Shown piece after piece: positions 8,028 to 16,912 of a stretch of DNA of 64,000 nt. A model generated the notes under the pieces. The model did no database searches and was not told the DNA's origin. It worked only from the letters and a program-made list of their open reading frames with translations. Source of the stretch: Streptomyces sp. DvalAA-43 (GTDB lineage: Bacteria > Actinomycetota > Actinomycetes > Streptomycetales > Streptomycetaceae); assembly GCF_900091725.1 (NCBI RefSeq), contig NZ_FMBW01000004.1, positions 1 through 64,000 on the forward strand. The letters are read 5' to 3'. Numbering within the stretch: position 1 is the stretch's first letter; each line of letters begins with the position of its first letter. The position numbers were made by a program, and so were the translations under genes.

Positions 8028-10538
8028 ATGAGGAAGAGGCGGATCAGGGTGGGGATCACACACCCAGGCAAGGAATCTCTGTCAAGGGAGCTGAAGGCGC
8101 TGGAACAGAAGGCCGGCGTCGTCCCGCGCAGTCCCACGAGGGGCCGCGCAGCGGTCATCCGGAGAGTGGAGAAGAGATCCGGCACAAATCTGCTGGACGC
8201 GACAGTCAGTGACTGGGTGCTCTCCGGAGCGCCAGCCCACGAGTTCGAATACCTGTGGGCGTACGTGGAGGTGCTGAACCAGTCCGCCTACGGCATCCGA
8301 CCACCGGAAGCGGCGGAAGCCGACAGAAAGGCATGGTTCGCGCTGTGGTCCCGTGCGCGGGAGGCAACGGAAGGCGATGGGGCGGCCCGCCGACGAGCCC
8401 CGAGCGGACGCGGGGACGCGGACGCGGAACAGGCCCAGGACCGGGCGATATTGGAAGCCCGTGAGCGGCCCGGGTGGCTGGTGCAGGAAGTCCGTGACCC
8501 CTTCGCCCTGGAGGTCCACCGTGCGATCGAAGCCCCCGGCGATGACGGAACCAGCCCTTTACCAGTGCTGCCGGTGTATTTGGAGCGCGAACACGACGCC
8601 CTGCTTCGTGAGTCGGTTCTTGGCGCCCAGCAGGGGCGCAGCGCACTGGTGACCTTGATCGGTGGTTCCTCCACCGGCAAGACCCGTGCCTGCTGGGAGG
8701 CCGTTCAACTCCTTCCCGAGGATTGGCGATTGTGGCATCCGATCGAGCCGAACCACACTGACGCGGCGCTCGCGGGCCTGCCGGAGGTCGGGCCCCGCAC
8801 CGTGCTCTGGCTCAACGAGATCCACCACTATCTGCTCACCAGTGACCCGGCCGTCGGCGAGCGGGGCGCGGCCCTCTTGCGTGAACTGCTGCGTGCCCCC
8901 GGGCGCGGCCCCATCCTGGCGTTCGCGACCACCCACCCAGACGACTGGGCCCGCCTCACCGCCACCTCGGCTCCGCCTCACGACCGCTACCCCCAGACCC
9001 GGGCTCTGCTCACCGGGGCCGGCGTCAGCGCGCGGATCCCAGACCAGTTCGTCTGCGACCCCGCTGCCCTGGCCCAGGCGGCACAGGCCGACCCGCGCAT
9101 CGCCGAGGCGTCCGCCTTCGCCGATGACGGACAACTCACCCAGTACCTCGCAGGCGTGCCGGCACTCCTGGAGCGCGTCGAGCGGGCCTCGCCGATGGCC
9201 CTGTGCCTCATCACCGCCGCGGTGCAGCTGCGCCGCCTCGGCCACGGCCTGGCGGTGCCCTCGGGGGCGCTAGAAGCCACTGCAGCCTTTTTCGCCCCTG
9301 ACCAGACGTGGGACGAACACGCTCGCCCCGGGTGGCTCGAGAACGCCCTGGAGTACCTTTCCGCCCCATGTCGGGGCGTCCCCGGCCCCCTGAGCCTGAT
9401 CCGACCCCGGCCCGGCACGCCCCCACCGGACCAGCCGCTCTACCGGCTGTCCGACTACCTTTTCGAACTCGGCCGCTACGAGCTGCGCCACGACTGCCCG
9501 CCCACGCCGTTCTGGGAAGCCGCCCTGCGGTATGCCTACACCGACGAGGACCGCCGGGCCCTGGCCCTATCCGCGTACGAGCGAGGGCGTGTACGTGTGT
9601 CCGCTTCGGTCTCGGACGGTACGGACCTCCTCGGCCTGTACGACCGCGCCTCCGCCTATGTGCTGGGGCAGGAGGCCGACAGGGCCCGTGCGGAAAACGC
9701 GCTGGCCAAGATCGACGAGCAGCGGGCGTCCGGGGAACTCCAGCGCAATGCCTTCATGCGCTACGTCTACCGGCGTAAGGAAGCACACTGCCTCGAACGA
9801 CTCGGCGAACCCGAGCGGGCCGCGGCCGTCTGGCGTGAGCTCGCAGACCAGGGCAACACGGATGCCTTCGTGCGCGTGGGACGCCAATGCCTGGCGATGG
9901 GGCAGCGGACGGAGGCTGAGAGGTGGTTCCGGCAGGGCGCGGAGGCCGGTGAGGACGACGCCATGCAGGCGCTAGTGTTCCTGCTTGCCGAGGATGGGCT
10001 GTTCGATGAGGCCGCCGAGTGGACCGAACGGATCGCACGGCCTGCAGAGAGCGGGGACATCTACACCTATTCCCGGCTGGCCTACTGCTTCGAGCGGGCA
10101 GGCAATCTCTCGCAGGCCAAGATCTACTTCCGTAAGGCGATCGACGCCGGGCTCGTGGACTGCTACCAGGACCTGGTCCGGCTGCACTACGAGGAAGGTG
10201 ACGTCGAAGGGGCCCGCCGCCTGTACGCGGAGGCGATCGACGCGGGCGAGACCACCGGCCCCATGATGCGAGCCGAGAAGCACGGTAAACACGCCGAGGC
10301 CGACGACCTTGCCTTCACCGCCCGCGACCACGGCCGCACCATGCAGCCACTTCGGCTGCTGCTGTTGCATCGGCTGCAGCAGCCAGACACCGTCGCCCCG
10401 GGAACGGCCCTCGCGCGCAAGGCCATCGACGCCGGCGAAGCATTCATGGTCAAGGGAGTGTCCGACGAGCTCTTGGAAGCCGGGCACCACCGTGCTGTCG
10501 AAGCCCTGCAACGCATCTTCGACGAGGCCGACGACTGA
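8028..10538 (+). CDS. STAND-like P-loop NTPase with N-terminal HTH-like and C-terminal Sel1/TPR repeats
   Basis: The 836-residue protein starts with a degenerate helix-turn-helix-like segment (about 15-90). A P-loop NTPase follows, with Walker A GGSSTGKT at 212-219 and Walker B TVLWLNEI at 258-265. From about residue 560 to the end there are Sel1/TPR repeats (AERWFRQGAEAGEDDA, AKIYFRKAIDAG). This is the layout of signal-transduction NTPases that sense a ligand through repeats and oligomerise through the NTPase. No effector domain such as TIR, nuclease or protease is visible. A truncated helicase follows on the same strand after about 80 bases. A defence or regulatory role is possible, but not shown. 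Confidence 0.8.
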   Translation: MRKRRIRVGITHPGKESLSRELKALEQKAGVVPRSPTRGRAAVIRRVEKRSGTNLLDATVSDWVLSGAPAHEFEYLWAYVEVLNQSAYGIRPPEAAEADRKAWFALWSRAREATEGDGAARRRAPSGRGDADAEQAQDRAILEARERPGWLVQEVRDPFALEVHRAIEAPGDDGTSPLPVLPVYLEREHDALLRESVLGAQQGRSALVTLIGGSSTGKTRACWEAVQLLPEDWRLWHPIEPNHTDAALAGLPEVGPRTVLWLNEIHHYLLTSDPAVGERGAALLRELLRAPGRGPILAFATTHPDDWARLTATSAPPHDRYPQTRALLTGAGVSARIPDQFVCDPAALAQAAQADPRIAEASAFADDGQLTQYLAGVPALLERVERASPMALCLITAAVQLRRLGHGLAVPSGALEATAAFFAPDQTWDEHARPGWLENALEYLSAPCRGVPGPLSLIRPRPGTPPPDQPLYRLSDYLFELGRYELRHDCPPTPFWEAALRYAYTDEDRRALALSAYERGRVRVSASVSDGTDLLGLYDRASAYVLGQEADRARAENALAKIDEQRASGELQRNAFMRYVYRRKEAHCLERLGEPERAAAVWRELADQGNTDAFVRVGRQCLAMGQRTEAERWFRQGAEAGEDDAMQALVFLLAEDGLFDEAAEWTERIARPAESGDIYTYSRLAYCFERAGNLSQAKIYFRKAIDAGLVDCYQDLVRLHYEEGDVEGARRLYAEAIDAGETTGPMMRAEKHGKHAEADDLAFTARDHGRTMQPLRLLLLHRLQQPDTVAPGTALARKAIDAGEAFMVKGVSDELLEAGHHRAVEALQRIFDEADD

Positions 10539-10569
10539 CGACCGCTCCGCCATCACCAACACCACACAT

Positions 10570-12735
10570 ATGTTCACCACGAAGAGAGCCCAGGTCAGCC
10601 TCGACCCGTACACCTCACCCTCCGGTAAAACGGACGAGGCGCACCGGACGAGTGGTGATGCGGAGAAGCCCTGGGCGGCCGTGCATGATCAGGGTCGGAT
10701 TCCGGCGGTGCGGCGGTTGTATATGACGGCGACGCCGAGGGTGTGGGAGGCCCGGGATGGCGGGGCGCCGCGACTGGTCGCGAGCATGGACCCTGACAGC
10801 GATGTGTTCGGGCCTGTGGCTTACGAGCTGTCGCTCAGTGAGGCCGTGCGGCGGGGGATTGTGGCGCCGTATCAGGTGGTATGTCTGGACATTCGTGATC
10901 CGGGGCTGCATGCCGCGCTCCTGGAGGAGGGGGCCGGGTCGCGGGCGGCGCGTGGGGCGAGGCTGGCGGCGGTCCAGACCGGGCTGATGCACGCGGCCGC
11001 CAAGGAGAGGTTTGCGAGGGTGTTGTCCTTCCATTCCCGGGTGGAGGACGCGGAGGCGATGGCGGCCGGGGTGCCGGCCGTGGCGGCCGCTCTGGCCGAG
11101 GAGGACCCGCAGACGTACCCGGGTGCGGACCGGGTGTGGGCGGACTGGCTCTACGCGGACCACTCCCCCACCCACCGCCGCCGGACACTGGCCGAATTCG
11201 CCTCGCTTTTTCTTGACGGGACGTCTGATAAACGTGCCGCATTGCGCGTTCTCAGTTCCGTGAAAGTGCTTGGGGAAGGGGTGGATACGGCGGAATGCGA
11301 TGCGGTTCTTTTCGCGGATGCGCGTGGGTCGATGGTCGACATCGTGCAAATGGTCGGGCGCGCCCTGCGGACGCGTCCCGGTCGTGGGAAGCTCGCGACT
11401 CTGGTCGTGCCGGTATTCCTCGGTCCGGGCGAGAACGCTGATGAAATGCTGACCTCAAACGCCTACAGCACCCTCGCGAAGGTCCTCGGGGCCCTGCGGG
11501 CACATGACACGGACATCATCGAGGCGCTGACCGACCCACGGGTGCGCAGCGGCCGGAAGAGCACCAGCGACGCTGATCACGACGACTACGACGGCGGTGG
11601 CGAGGACGTCCTGGACGACGACGGCGGGGACGTCCTGGAGGACGGTGCCCTGGTGCGGGCGCGGGTGGGTGAGGGGGCGGCCGGAGTGCTGCGGTTCAGC
11701 GAGGAACGCGACCCTGCGGTCCTGGCGCAGTTCGTGCGGCTGCGGGTCATCGATCCGGAAGGGGCGTACTGGCGGCGCGGGATCGAGGCCGCCACGAGGT
11801 GGCTGCGCGAGACCGGGAACACCGCGCTGCGGGTGCCGTACGCGTACGTCACGCCGGACACGGAGGACTGGGGTGGGGCGGGCGGGTACCCGCTGGGGCG
11901 GTGGATCGCCGACCAGCGGCGCTACTACAACGACGGCACCCTGGAGGCGGAGCGTCTCGTGGAGCTGGAGGCTCTGGGGATGGTCTGGGCCGAGCGGGAC
12001 GCGGCCTGGGCGGACGGAGTGGCCGCGGCCCGGCTCTACACCGCCGCCCACGGCCACTTCCTGCCCCCGACCGGTGCGGTGTGGGCGGACTACCCGATCG
12101 GGGTCTGGGCCAAGAACGCCCGCGCGGCGGCCCGCCGGGCCGCCGAGAACGACGAGCTCCGCGCGACCGGCCAGCCCGTGCCCTCGGCGGCCGGGGCGAT
12201 GACCCAGGCCCGGCGGGACGAGCTGGACGCGATCGATCCGGGATGGTGCCCGGTATGGGACACCGGGTGGCAGCGCCGCCTGCGCCTGGTCCAGAACCAC
12301 GTCCAGGCCGGCGGAACCCTCCCGGAGACTGCGGGCGACGTGGTCGTCCAGGGCGAAGACCTCGGACACTGGGGCACCGCCCAACGCCACGGGTGGGAGC
12401 GGCTGGCGGCCGCGCAGCAGTGGCTGCTGGAGAACACCCTCGGGATCGAGGCGGCCGAGAAGGAGAAGCGGCCGGTGAAGCAGACGCAGGATGCGAAGTG
12501 GGCGGTCAACCTCGCGGCGGCACGGGCGTTCTTCGCCCGTGAGGGGCACCTGCGGGTGCCTCGGAAGCACGTCGAGCAGGTGGCAGTGGAGGAGGAGCTG
12601 TCAGGCAGTCAGGGCGGTGCTGACGGGCCCGTGGTGGTCAAGCTCGGCACGTGGCTCGACAACGTCCGCAAACGCTCCGGGAAACTCCCCGAGCAGCGCC
12701 GTGCGGACCTCGATCAGCTCGGGATGCGCTGGTAG
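10570..12735 (+). pseudogene. DEAD/DEAH helicase with helicase-associated repeats, 5'-truncated
   Basis: The readable product (721 residues from ATG 10570) begins its homology directly at motif II (TDEAHRTSGD). It continues through motif III (MTATPRVW) and the C-terminal helicase motifs (VLGEGVDTAECD, DIVQMVGRALR), then about four tryptophan-rich helicase-associated repeats. Motif I (Walker A) and the N-terminal part of RecA domain 1 are missing, so ATP hydrolysis is not expected. The break lies near 10620, just after the NTPase gene, suggesting that insertion of that gene or a deletion removed the 5' end. Its 3' region repeats sequence at the left edge of the window. Confidence 0.8.
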
Positions 12736-12804
12736 ACGGCCGGTCGGGATTCTCGCGTACGCGGGCAGGGATCCCGGCGAATGACCCCTGTTTTCGCTGG
12801 GCAG

Positions 12805-12840
12805 TTTTGGCCCCACTAGAACGAGTTGTTTTGGCCCCAC
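12805..12840. repeat. Two direct copies of TTTTGGCCCCAC
   Basis: Copies lie at 12805-12816 and 12829-12840. Multiple short repeats near the tips are typical of IS21-family ends, and an istB gene lies 600 bases away, so this may be an old IS21 end. This is tentative. Confidence 0.35.
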
Positions 12841-12967
12841 CCTCGATCGGGTGACGTTTCGTGGGTGTCCTGGGACGGAGGCGGTCAGGTGCAGATGGCG
12901 GTCCGCGGCGGCCGGTAGCGTGTGTTCCACGGAGCCCGCCCGGCTGCTTCCCCTGACAGGAATGCGG

Positions 12968-12998
12968 ACGGGCGGGCGCCTTGTTGGCGCCCGCCCGT
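12968..12998. terminator. Hairpin terminator
   Basis: Perfect 13-base arms (ACGGGCGGGCGCC and its complement) enclose a 5-base loop. It lies 46 bases downstream of the minus-strand membrane gene that ends at 13045. The rest of 12736-13044 shows no convincing gene. Confidence 0.75.
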
Positions 12999-13044
12999 GG
13001 GCAAGGAGCTCGCAGGGGTGCCAGCGGAAGGCGATGCCTGCCGG

Positions 13045-13323
13045 TCAGGTCGTTTCTGCGTCCTGGGTTTGGGATCCATCGCCGGTCTCTTCGGCGGGAT
13101 CGACCGAGCGGTAGCGACCCATGCTCCAGGAGATCAGAACGGCTCCAAGGGGGGCCATGCCATAGAGCACGGGGAAGTCCTTGCCGAACCTGGTGATGAG
13201 GAAGGCCAGCCCCGCGAGGGCGAGAACCAGGAGCGGGCGTCTGATGACGTGGCTGCATACGATCGCCAGTCGGCGCCGCACTCCGTGCGCTTTGGTGAGC
13301 TTTATCCAGCCCGAGGGTGACAT
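13045..13323 (-). CDS. Small two-helix membrane protein
   Basis: The 92-residue protein has two adjacent hydrophobic segments (about 31-45 and 53-65, LLVLALAGLAFLI and YGMAPLGAVLISW), a basic N-terminus and an acidic tail. No family is recognised. No clear Shine-Dalgarno precedes the ATG. It is followed by a strong terminator, which supports a real transcript. It lies between IS21-like debris, so it may be a passenger. Confidence 0.5.
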   Translation of the reverse strand: MSPSGWIKLTKAHGVRRRLAIVCSHVIRRPLLVLALAGLAFLITRFGKDFPVLYGMAPLGAVLISWSMGRYRSVDPAEETGDGSQTQDAETT

Positions 13324-13429
13324 GACGTCAGCGTAGTCCGCGCCGCAGTTGGGCAGGGCTCGTTCGAGTCCTGCAATGGCCGAGGCCCGGGGACTGGGAC
13401 ACGTGAGCCATTGCCCCGGGCCGATATAG

Positions 13430-14221
13430 TCAGGCTGCTACTGCCGCCTTGCGCTTGGCGGTGGTGCTGGCGAGGCGGAACAACTGGGTGCCGGTCTCGA
13501 TGATGTGGGCCTCGAAGGTGAGGCGGTCGACGATGGTCTGGCAGAGCCGCTTGTCGGTGAAGGTCCGGTCCCACTCGGTGAAGGGCCGGTTCGACGCGAT
13601 CGCGATCGCGTGCCGTTCCTCGCGCTCGGTGAAGATCTGGAACAGCAGCTCGGCGCCGTGCCGGTCGAGCTTGACATAGCCGAGCTCGTCCAGGCAGAGC
13701 AGGTCAACACGACCGTACTTCTTGATCGTGCGGCCGAGCTGCTTGTCGCCAGCGGCCTCGGCCAGCTCGTTCACCAGGTTCGCCGCGGTGGTGTAGCGAA
13801 CGCGACCGCCGGCCTCGGCGATAGCAGTGCCCAGTCCGATCAGCAGGTGCGACTTGCCGGTGCCGGAATCACCGATCAGGCAGAGCGGGTTGCCAGCCTG
13901 GACCCAGGCCGGCTGGGTGAGGGTGTTGATCACCTCTTGCGGGACGTTGGGGTTCTTCGAGAAGTCGAAGTCCTCGATCCATTTCGGACGGGGGAAGTTG
14001 GCTTCCTTGACCCGGCGGACCTTGCGGCGGGCGTCCCGGTCCTCGCACTCGCTCCCCAGCAGGTCGGCCTGGAAGTCCGCGTAGGACGCCTGCTCGCGCA
14101 GGGCCTGGGCGGCGAACTCGTCCCAACGCGCGCGGATCCCGGACAGGCCCAGACTCCGGCAGGCCGCGTCGATCACCCTGCCCTGGAACTCGGGCGTCGT
14201 CGAGGGACACGTCAACCGCAT
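13430..14221 (-). CDS. istB: IS21-family helper ATPase IstB, N-terminus replaced
   Basis: The 263-residue AAA+ protein has Walker A GDSGTGKSH, Walker B DLLCLDELGY and the IstB tail with IVDRLTFEAHIIETGTQ. IstB assists the IstA transposase in target DNA remodelling. No istA is present upstream. The first ten codons (MRLTCPSTTP) are antisense to an ISL3 transposase fragment, so the native start was lost when the two elements were joined near 14190. The ATPase core is complete, but mobilisation is unlikely without istA. Confidence 0.85.
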   Translation of the reverse strand: MRLTCPSTTPEFQGRVIDAACRSLGLSGIRARWDEFAAQALREQASYADFQADLLGSECEDRDARRKVRRVKEANFPRPKWIEDFDFSKNPNVPQEVINTLTQPAWVQAGNPLCLIGDSGTGKSHLLIGLGTAIAEAGGRVRYTTAANLVNELAEAAGDKQLGRTIKKYGRVDLLCLDELGYVKLDRHGAELLFQIFTEREERHAIAIASNRPFTEWDRTFTDKRLCQTIVDRLTFEAHIIETGTQLFRLASTTAKRKAAVAA

Positions 14222-14297
14222 CAAGATGCTCAAGAGGCAGATGTTCGGCCGCGTCGGCTTTACTCTCCTGTGGAAGCGGGTCCTCCTCGCCCGGTGA
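14196..14297 (+). pseudogene. ISL3-family transposase, last 33 codons
   Basis: The frame reads GHVNRIKMLKRQMFGRVGF and ends RVLLAR, which is the highly conserved C-terminus of ISL3 transposases. Everything upstream is missing. It overlaps the start of istB on the other strand and marks the recombination junction. Confidence 0.75.
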
Positions 14298-14312
14298 CAG
14301 GCCGCTACACGA

Positions 14313-14897
14313 TCAGACAGCGACTTTGGCCGCCACCCGGGCAACAAGCTTTTCGCGCACGGATGGCCACTCGTCCACGAGGACGCTGTAGTACAGCGAA
14401 TCACGACGCGTACCGTCCTGACGCACCATGTGGCTGCGCAACGTCCCTTCATAGGCCAGCCCCAGCCGCGTCATCGCCTGCTGGGACCGCACGTTCAGAT
14501 TGTCGGTTCGCAAGGCAATTCGAGCAAGGCCCAGATCGTCGAAGGCGTGGGCCAACAGCAGAAGCTTGGATTCGGCATTGCAGGGACCGCCCCAACAAGA
14601 ACGATCGAACCAAGTCGCACCTATCTCCGCACGACTCTCCGCGAGGTCAAGCTCATACAGGCTGGTCGAGCCGATCACTGTCTCGTCCATGAGGCGCTGG
14701 ACGGCGAAGCATCTCCTCGCCCGATCCGCCAACATCTGGCTGATCATCTCCCGCGTCTCTATCACGGAGCCGGGGCGAGGCCGAGGCATCCAACGCCAGA
14801 CCTCAGGATCCGACGCTGAGGGGAACAACGTCTCTGCGTGATCGACGGACAGCGGAACGAGACGGACAGCACGGCCGAGGAGGGAGTCATTGCTCAT
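14313..14897 (-). CDS. GNAT-family N-acetyltransferase
   Basis: The 194-residue protein resembles the RimJ/RimL-like GNAT branch: LVPLSVDHAETLF at the start, a central IGATWFDRSCWGGPCN segment, and the acetyl-CoA-proximal strand (LGLARIALRTDNLNVRS) followed by QQAMTRLGLAYEGTLR. It transfers an acetyl group from acetyl-CoA to an amine; the acceptor is unknown. It appears intact, although both sides are IS debris. Spacing to the next GNAT gene (same strand) is about 170 bases. Confidence 0.85.
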   Translation of the reverse strand: MSNDSLLGRAVRLVPLSVDHAETLFPSASDPEVWRWMPRPRPGSVIETREMISQMLADRARRCFAVQRLMDETVIGSTSLYELDLAESRAEIGATWFDRSCWGGPCNAESKLLLLAHAFDDLGLARIALRTDNLNVRSQQAMTRLGLAYEGTLRSHMVRQDGTRRDSLYYSVLVDEWPSVREKLVARVAAKVAV

Positions 14898-15070
14898 CGC
14901 TGCACCATAGCTTCGGGATTACTGCCCCATCGTCGATGCGTAGATCATGTCGCCATCACGCACAGCAACCGCTGCACAGAAGCTGAGCCAGAACCCTTCG
15001 AGGGACAGCATTTGTTCGTGAGTTTGGGCAGCGGAAACGGTGCAAGTGGCACCCAGAATGTTCACGAAAT

Positions 15071-15661
15071 TTAGCGGTGCTCCGTGGGAGCGGTCGACGA
15101 CCCGAGGTCGCCGGGCAGCAGGGAAAACAGAACCAGGTCGACTTGAGCCCCGTGCACGAAGCCAGCGTTTCGCAGGGTGCCTTCGCGGTGAAAGCCAGCC
15201 TTGAGTGCGACCGCCTGGGACGCGGTGTTTTCGGTGGCAGCTCGCAGTTCCATCCGTTGGAAGTGTTGGTTGGTCAGGAGCCAGTGCGCCAGCATGCGGG
15301 TTGCTTCGGCTGCGATGCCGCGGCCACGCGCCCAGGGTGACACCCAGTAGCCGACTTCGCTTACCCGCGCTCGCCAGTCCGTCTTCTTCAAGCCGACTTG
15401 GCCCATCAAGCGCTTGGTGCTGGCGTCGGTGATGGCGAATTGGATGCCGTCGCCGCTGTCCCGCATGGCGTGTGCAGTGGTTGTGCACCAGGCTGTGGCA
15501 TCGTCCAGCGTGTAGGGCTGGGGCAGCGGAAGCCATCGTTGAGTGAGGGCATCCGAGCAGCTTGCGCGTGTGTCCGGGATGTCACCGGTGTCGAATGCGC
15601 GGAGGACCAGCCGTCTGCTGTGTAGGACCGTCTCGGGGAACACGTCCGGCTCCGTTCGCAA
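15071..15661 (-). CDS. GNAT-family N-acetyltransferase
   Basis: The 196-residue protein has the full RimJ/RimL-like pattern: LHSRRLVLRAFDTGDIP, a pyrophosphate-binding WARGRGIAAEATRML loop, then ENTASQAVALKAGFHREG. Acetyl-CoA dependence is expected; the substrate is unknown. It is distinct in sequence from the neighbouring GNAT gene, so a recent tandem duplication is unlikely. Confidence 0.88.
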   Translation of the reverse strand: MRTEPDVFPETVLHSRRLVLRAFDTGDIPDTRASCSDALTQRWLPLPQPYTLDDATAWCTTTAHAMRDSGDGIQFAITDASTKRLMGQVGLKKTDWRARVSEVGYWVSPWARGRGIAAEATRMLAHWLLTNQHFQRMELRAATENTASQAVALKAGFHREGTLRNAGFVHGAQVDLVLFSLLPGDLGSSTAPTEHR

Positions 15662-15742
15662 CCAACGGATTGATCGAGAGACGGTAACAAGAGCCGCCGG
15701 TCCGAAGATCGGCGGCCTGGTCAGAAGCGGACAGTCCGCCAG

Positions 15743-15990
15743 TCAGCTGGTTGTGGCTTGCTCTTCGGCTCGTGCTCGGGTGCTGGCGAGGCGGTAGGAA
15801 TCGGTGCCGGTCTCGATGATCGTGCCGTTGAGGTCAGGCGGTCGACGATGGCCGCGCAGAGGCGAGGATCCGTGAACGTCTTCGTCCAGCCGCCGAACGA
15901 TTCGTTTGAGGCGATGGCGACGCTGTTCTTCTCCTCGCGTTCAGTCAGGACCTGGAACAGCAGTTCGGCGCCGTGGCGGTCGAGTTCCCG
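15743..15990 (-). pseudogene. istB: Second istB remnant, frameshifted
   Basis: The fragment reads LDRHGAELLFQVLTEREEK, SNESFGGWTKTFTDP and AAIVDRLT. It then loses one base, so that the expected FNGTIIETGT continues in the next phase down to a TGA at 15743. It covers roughly the last third of IstB; Walker A is missing. Confidence 0.8.
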
Positions 15991-16000
15991 GCCATGAAGG

Positions 16001-16029
16001 CGCCCCCTCCCGGGCTGCGGGAGGGGGCG
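16001..16029. terminator. Hairpin terminator downstream of the ligase remnant
   Basis: Arms CGCCCCCTCCCG and their complement enclose a 5-base loop. It lies about 80 bases past the minus-strand ligase stop. Confidence 0.7.
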
Positions 16030-16107
16030 GTCGTTCCCCGCTAGGGCTGGGGCAACGGTTCTCTGAAACAAAGAAGCGGATTGCCGCCCGCGTCGGCTCG
16101 GCGGAGT

Positions 16108-16447
16108 TCACCGCATCCGGACCACGGTCAGCGTCCTGTGCCGCCCCGTCCCGGCGAGGACCTCCACGACCAGATCCGTCTCCACCCGCATGTACGGCTC
16201 ACCCCCGGCCCGCCGCTCCCCAAGCGCCTCAGCACCGGCCAGCACAGCGCCAATCCGGGCAGCGAGGACCGGCTCCAGACGCCCCGACAGCCAGACCGGG
16301 CCACCCTCATCCCCTACCGCCAGGGCCAGATGGTGCGGCCTGAGCCACGGACCGGTAAATCCGATCACCAGGGCGTCGACCGTGTCCGCGTGCCGCACTT
16401 TCACCCACCCGCGCCCCGACGGATAGCCCGCGCCGCCCCGCTTGCAG
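16108..16447 (-). pseudogene. ATP-dependent DNA ligase, C-terminal part
   Basis: Read on the minus strand from the element edge, the frame gives CKRGGAGYPSGRGWVKVRHAD (ligase motif V region, nucleotidyltransferase domain), then the OB-fold tail ending TLTVVRMR. The preceding residues are found at the other side of the recombinase element (EGIV at 22265-22350), so the gene was split within motif IV/V. It is non-functional while split. The N-terminal adenylation lysine region is not found beyond the second flank. Confidence 0.75.
16442..16447. other. Left core/attachment site TTGCAG
   Basis: This six-base core is directly repeated at 22265-22270. Removing one copy and everything between restores the ligase reading frame EGIV-CKRG without a break. 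Confidence 0.7.
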
Positions 16448-16510
16448 TTCCCTGTCAACTTCAGCGTGTTGAAGCGGAGCTGGCCGGAGGCCGAGGCCGC
16501 AGCCCCTGCC

Positions 16511-16912
16511 TCACCTCCTGGCGATGACGTGGACCTTGCCCCTTGCCTCGGTCAATTGTTGGCGAAACTCTTCATTTTCAAGTTGTGCGAGATGGAGGGC
16601 ACCGATGAGGACCTCATTGTCCGCCTTCAGCTGCCGGATCTCTTCGGCGTCGTCCTTCCGTAGCCGCTTCAGCCTGGACACCTCCCGGCGGAGGCGTCGT
16701 TCGCTGTCTGGTATCTCACCGAGGGCTCGCACCTTCTCGTAGAAGAGGTTCTTGAGGTCTACGTGTCGTTGTGTAAGCGCGTTGCGGGGAACTCCGGCTT
16801 CCGCAGCCAGTGCAACGATTGTTAGAGCCCCATTTGAATTCTCTGGATGGCCACCGATGATTCGGTCCATGGCTGCTTTGATGCGGGCGCGTTCGTCGTG
16901 GGCGGGGCTCAC
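16511..16912 (-). CDS. Small coiled-coil protein of the recombinase element (TnpC-like)
   Basis: The 133-residue protein has an N-terminal helix-turn-helix-like part (about 30-55, TIVALAAEAGVPRNALTQRH) and a long charged coiled coil (about 65-125). In size and layout it matches the accessory TnpC/DUF6262-type protein that follows the recombinases in Tn554-like elements, where it promotes integration orientation or efficiency. The GTG start overlaps the TAG stop of the preceding gene by one base. Confidence 0.75.
   Translation of the reverse strand: MSPAHDERARIKAAMDRIIGGHPENSNGALTIVALAAEAGVPRNALTQRHVDLKNLFYEKVRALGEIPDSERRLRREVSRLKRLRKDDAEEIRQLKADNEVLIGALHLAQLENEEFRQQLTEARGKVHVIARR

Noticed and set aside
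13361..13374. tRNA T-loop-like GTTCGAGTCC
   Set aside because: No acceptor stem, anticodon arm or cloverleaf could be built around it.
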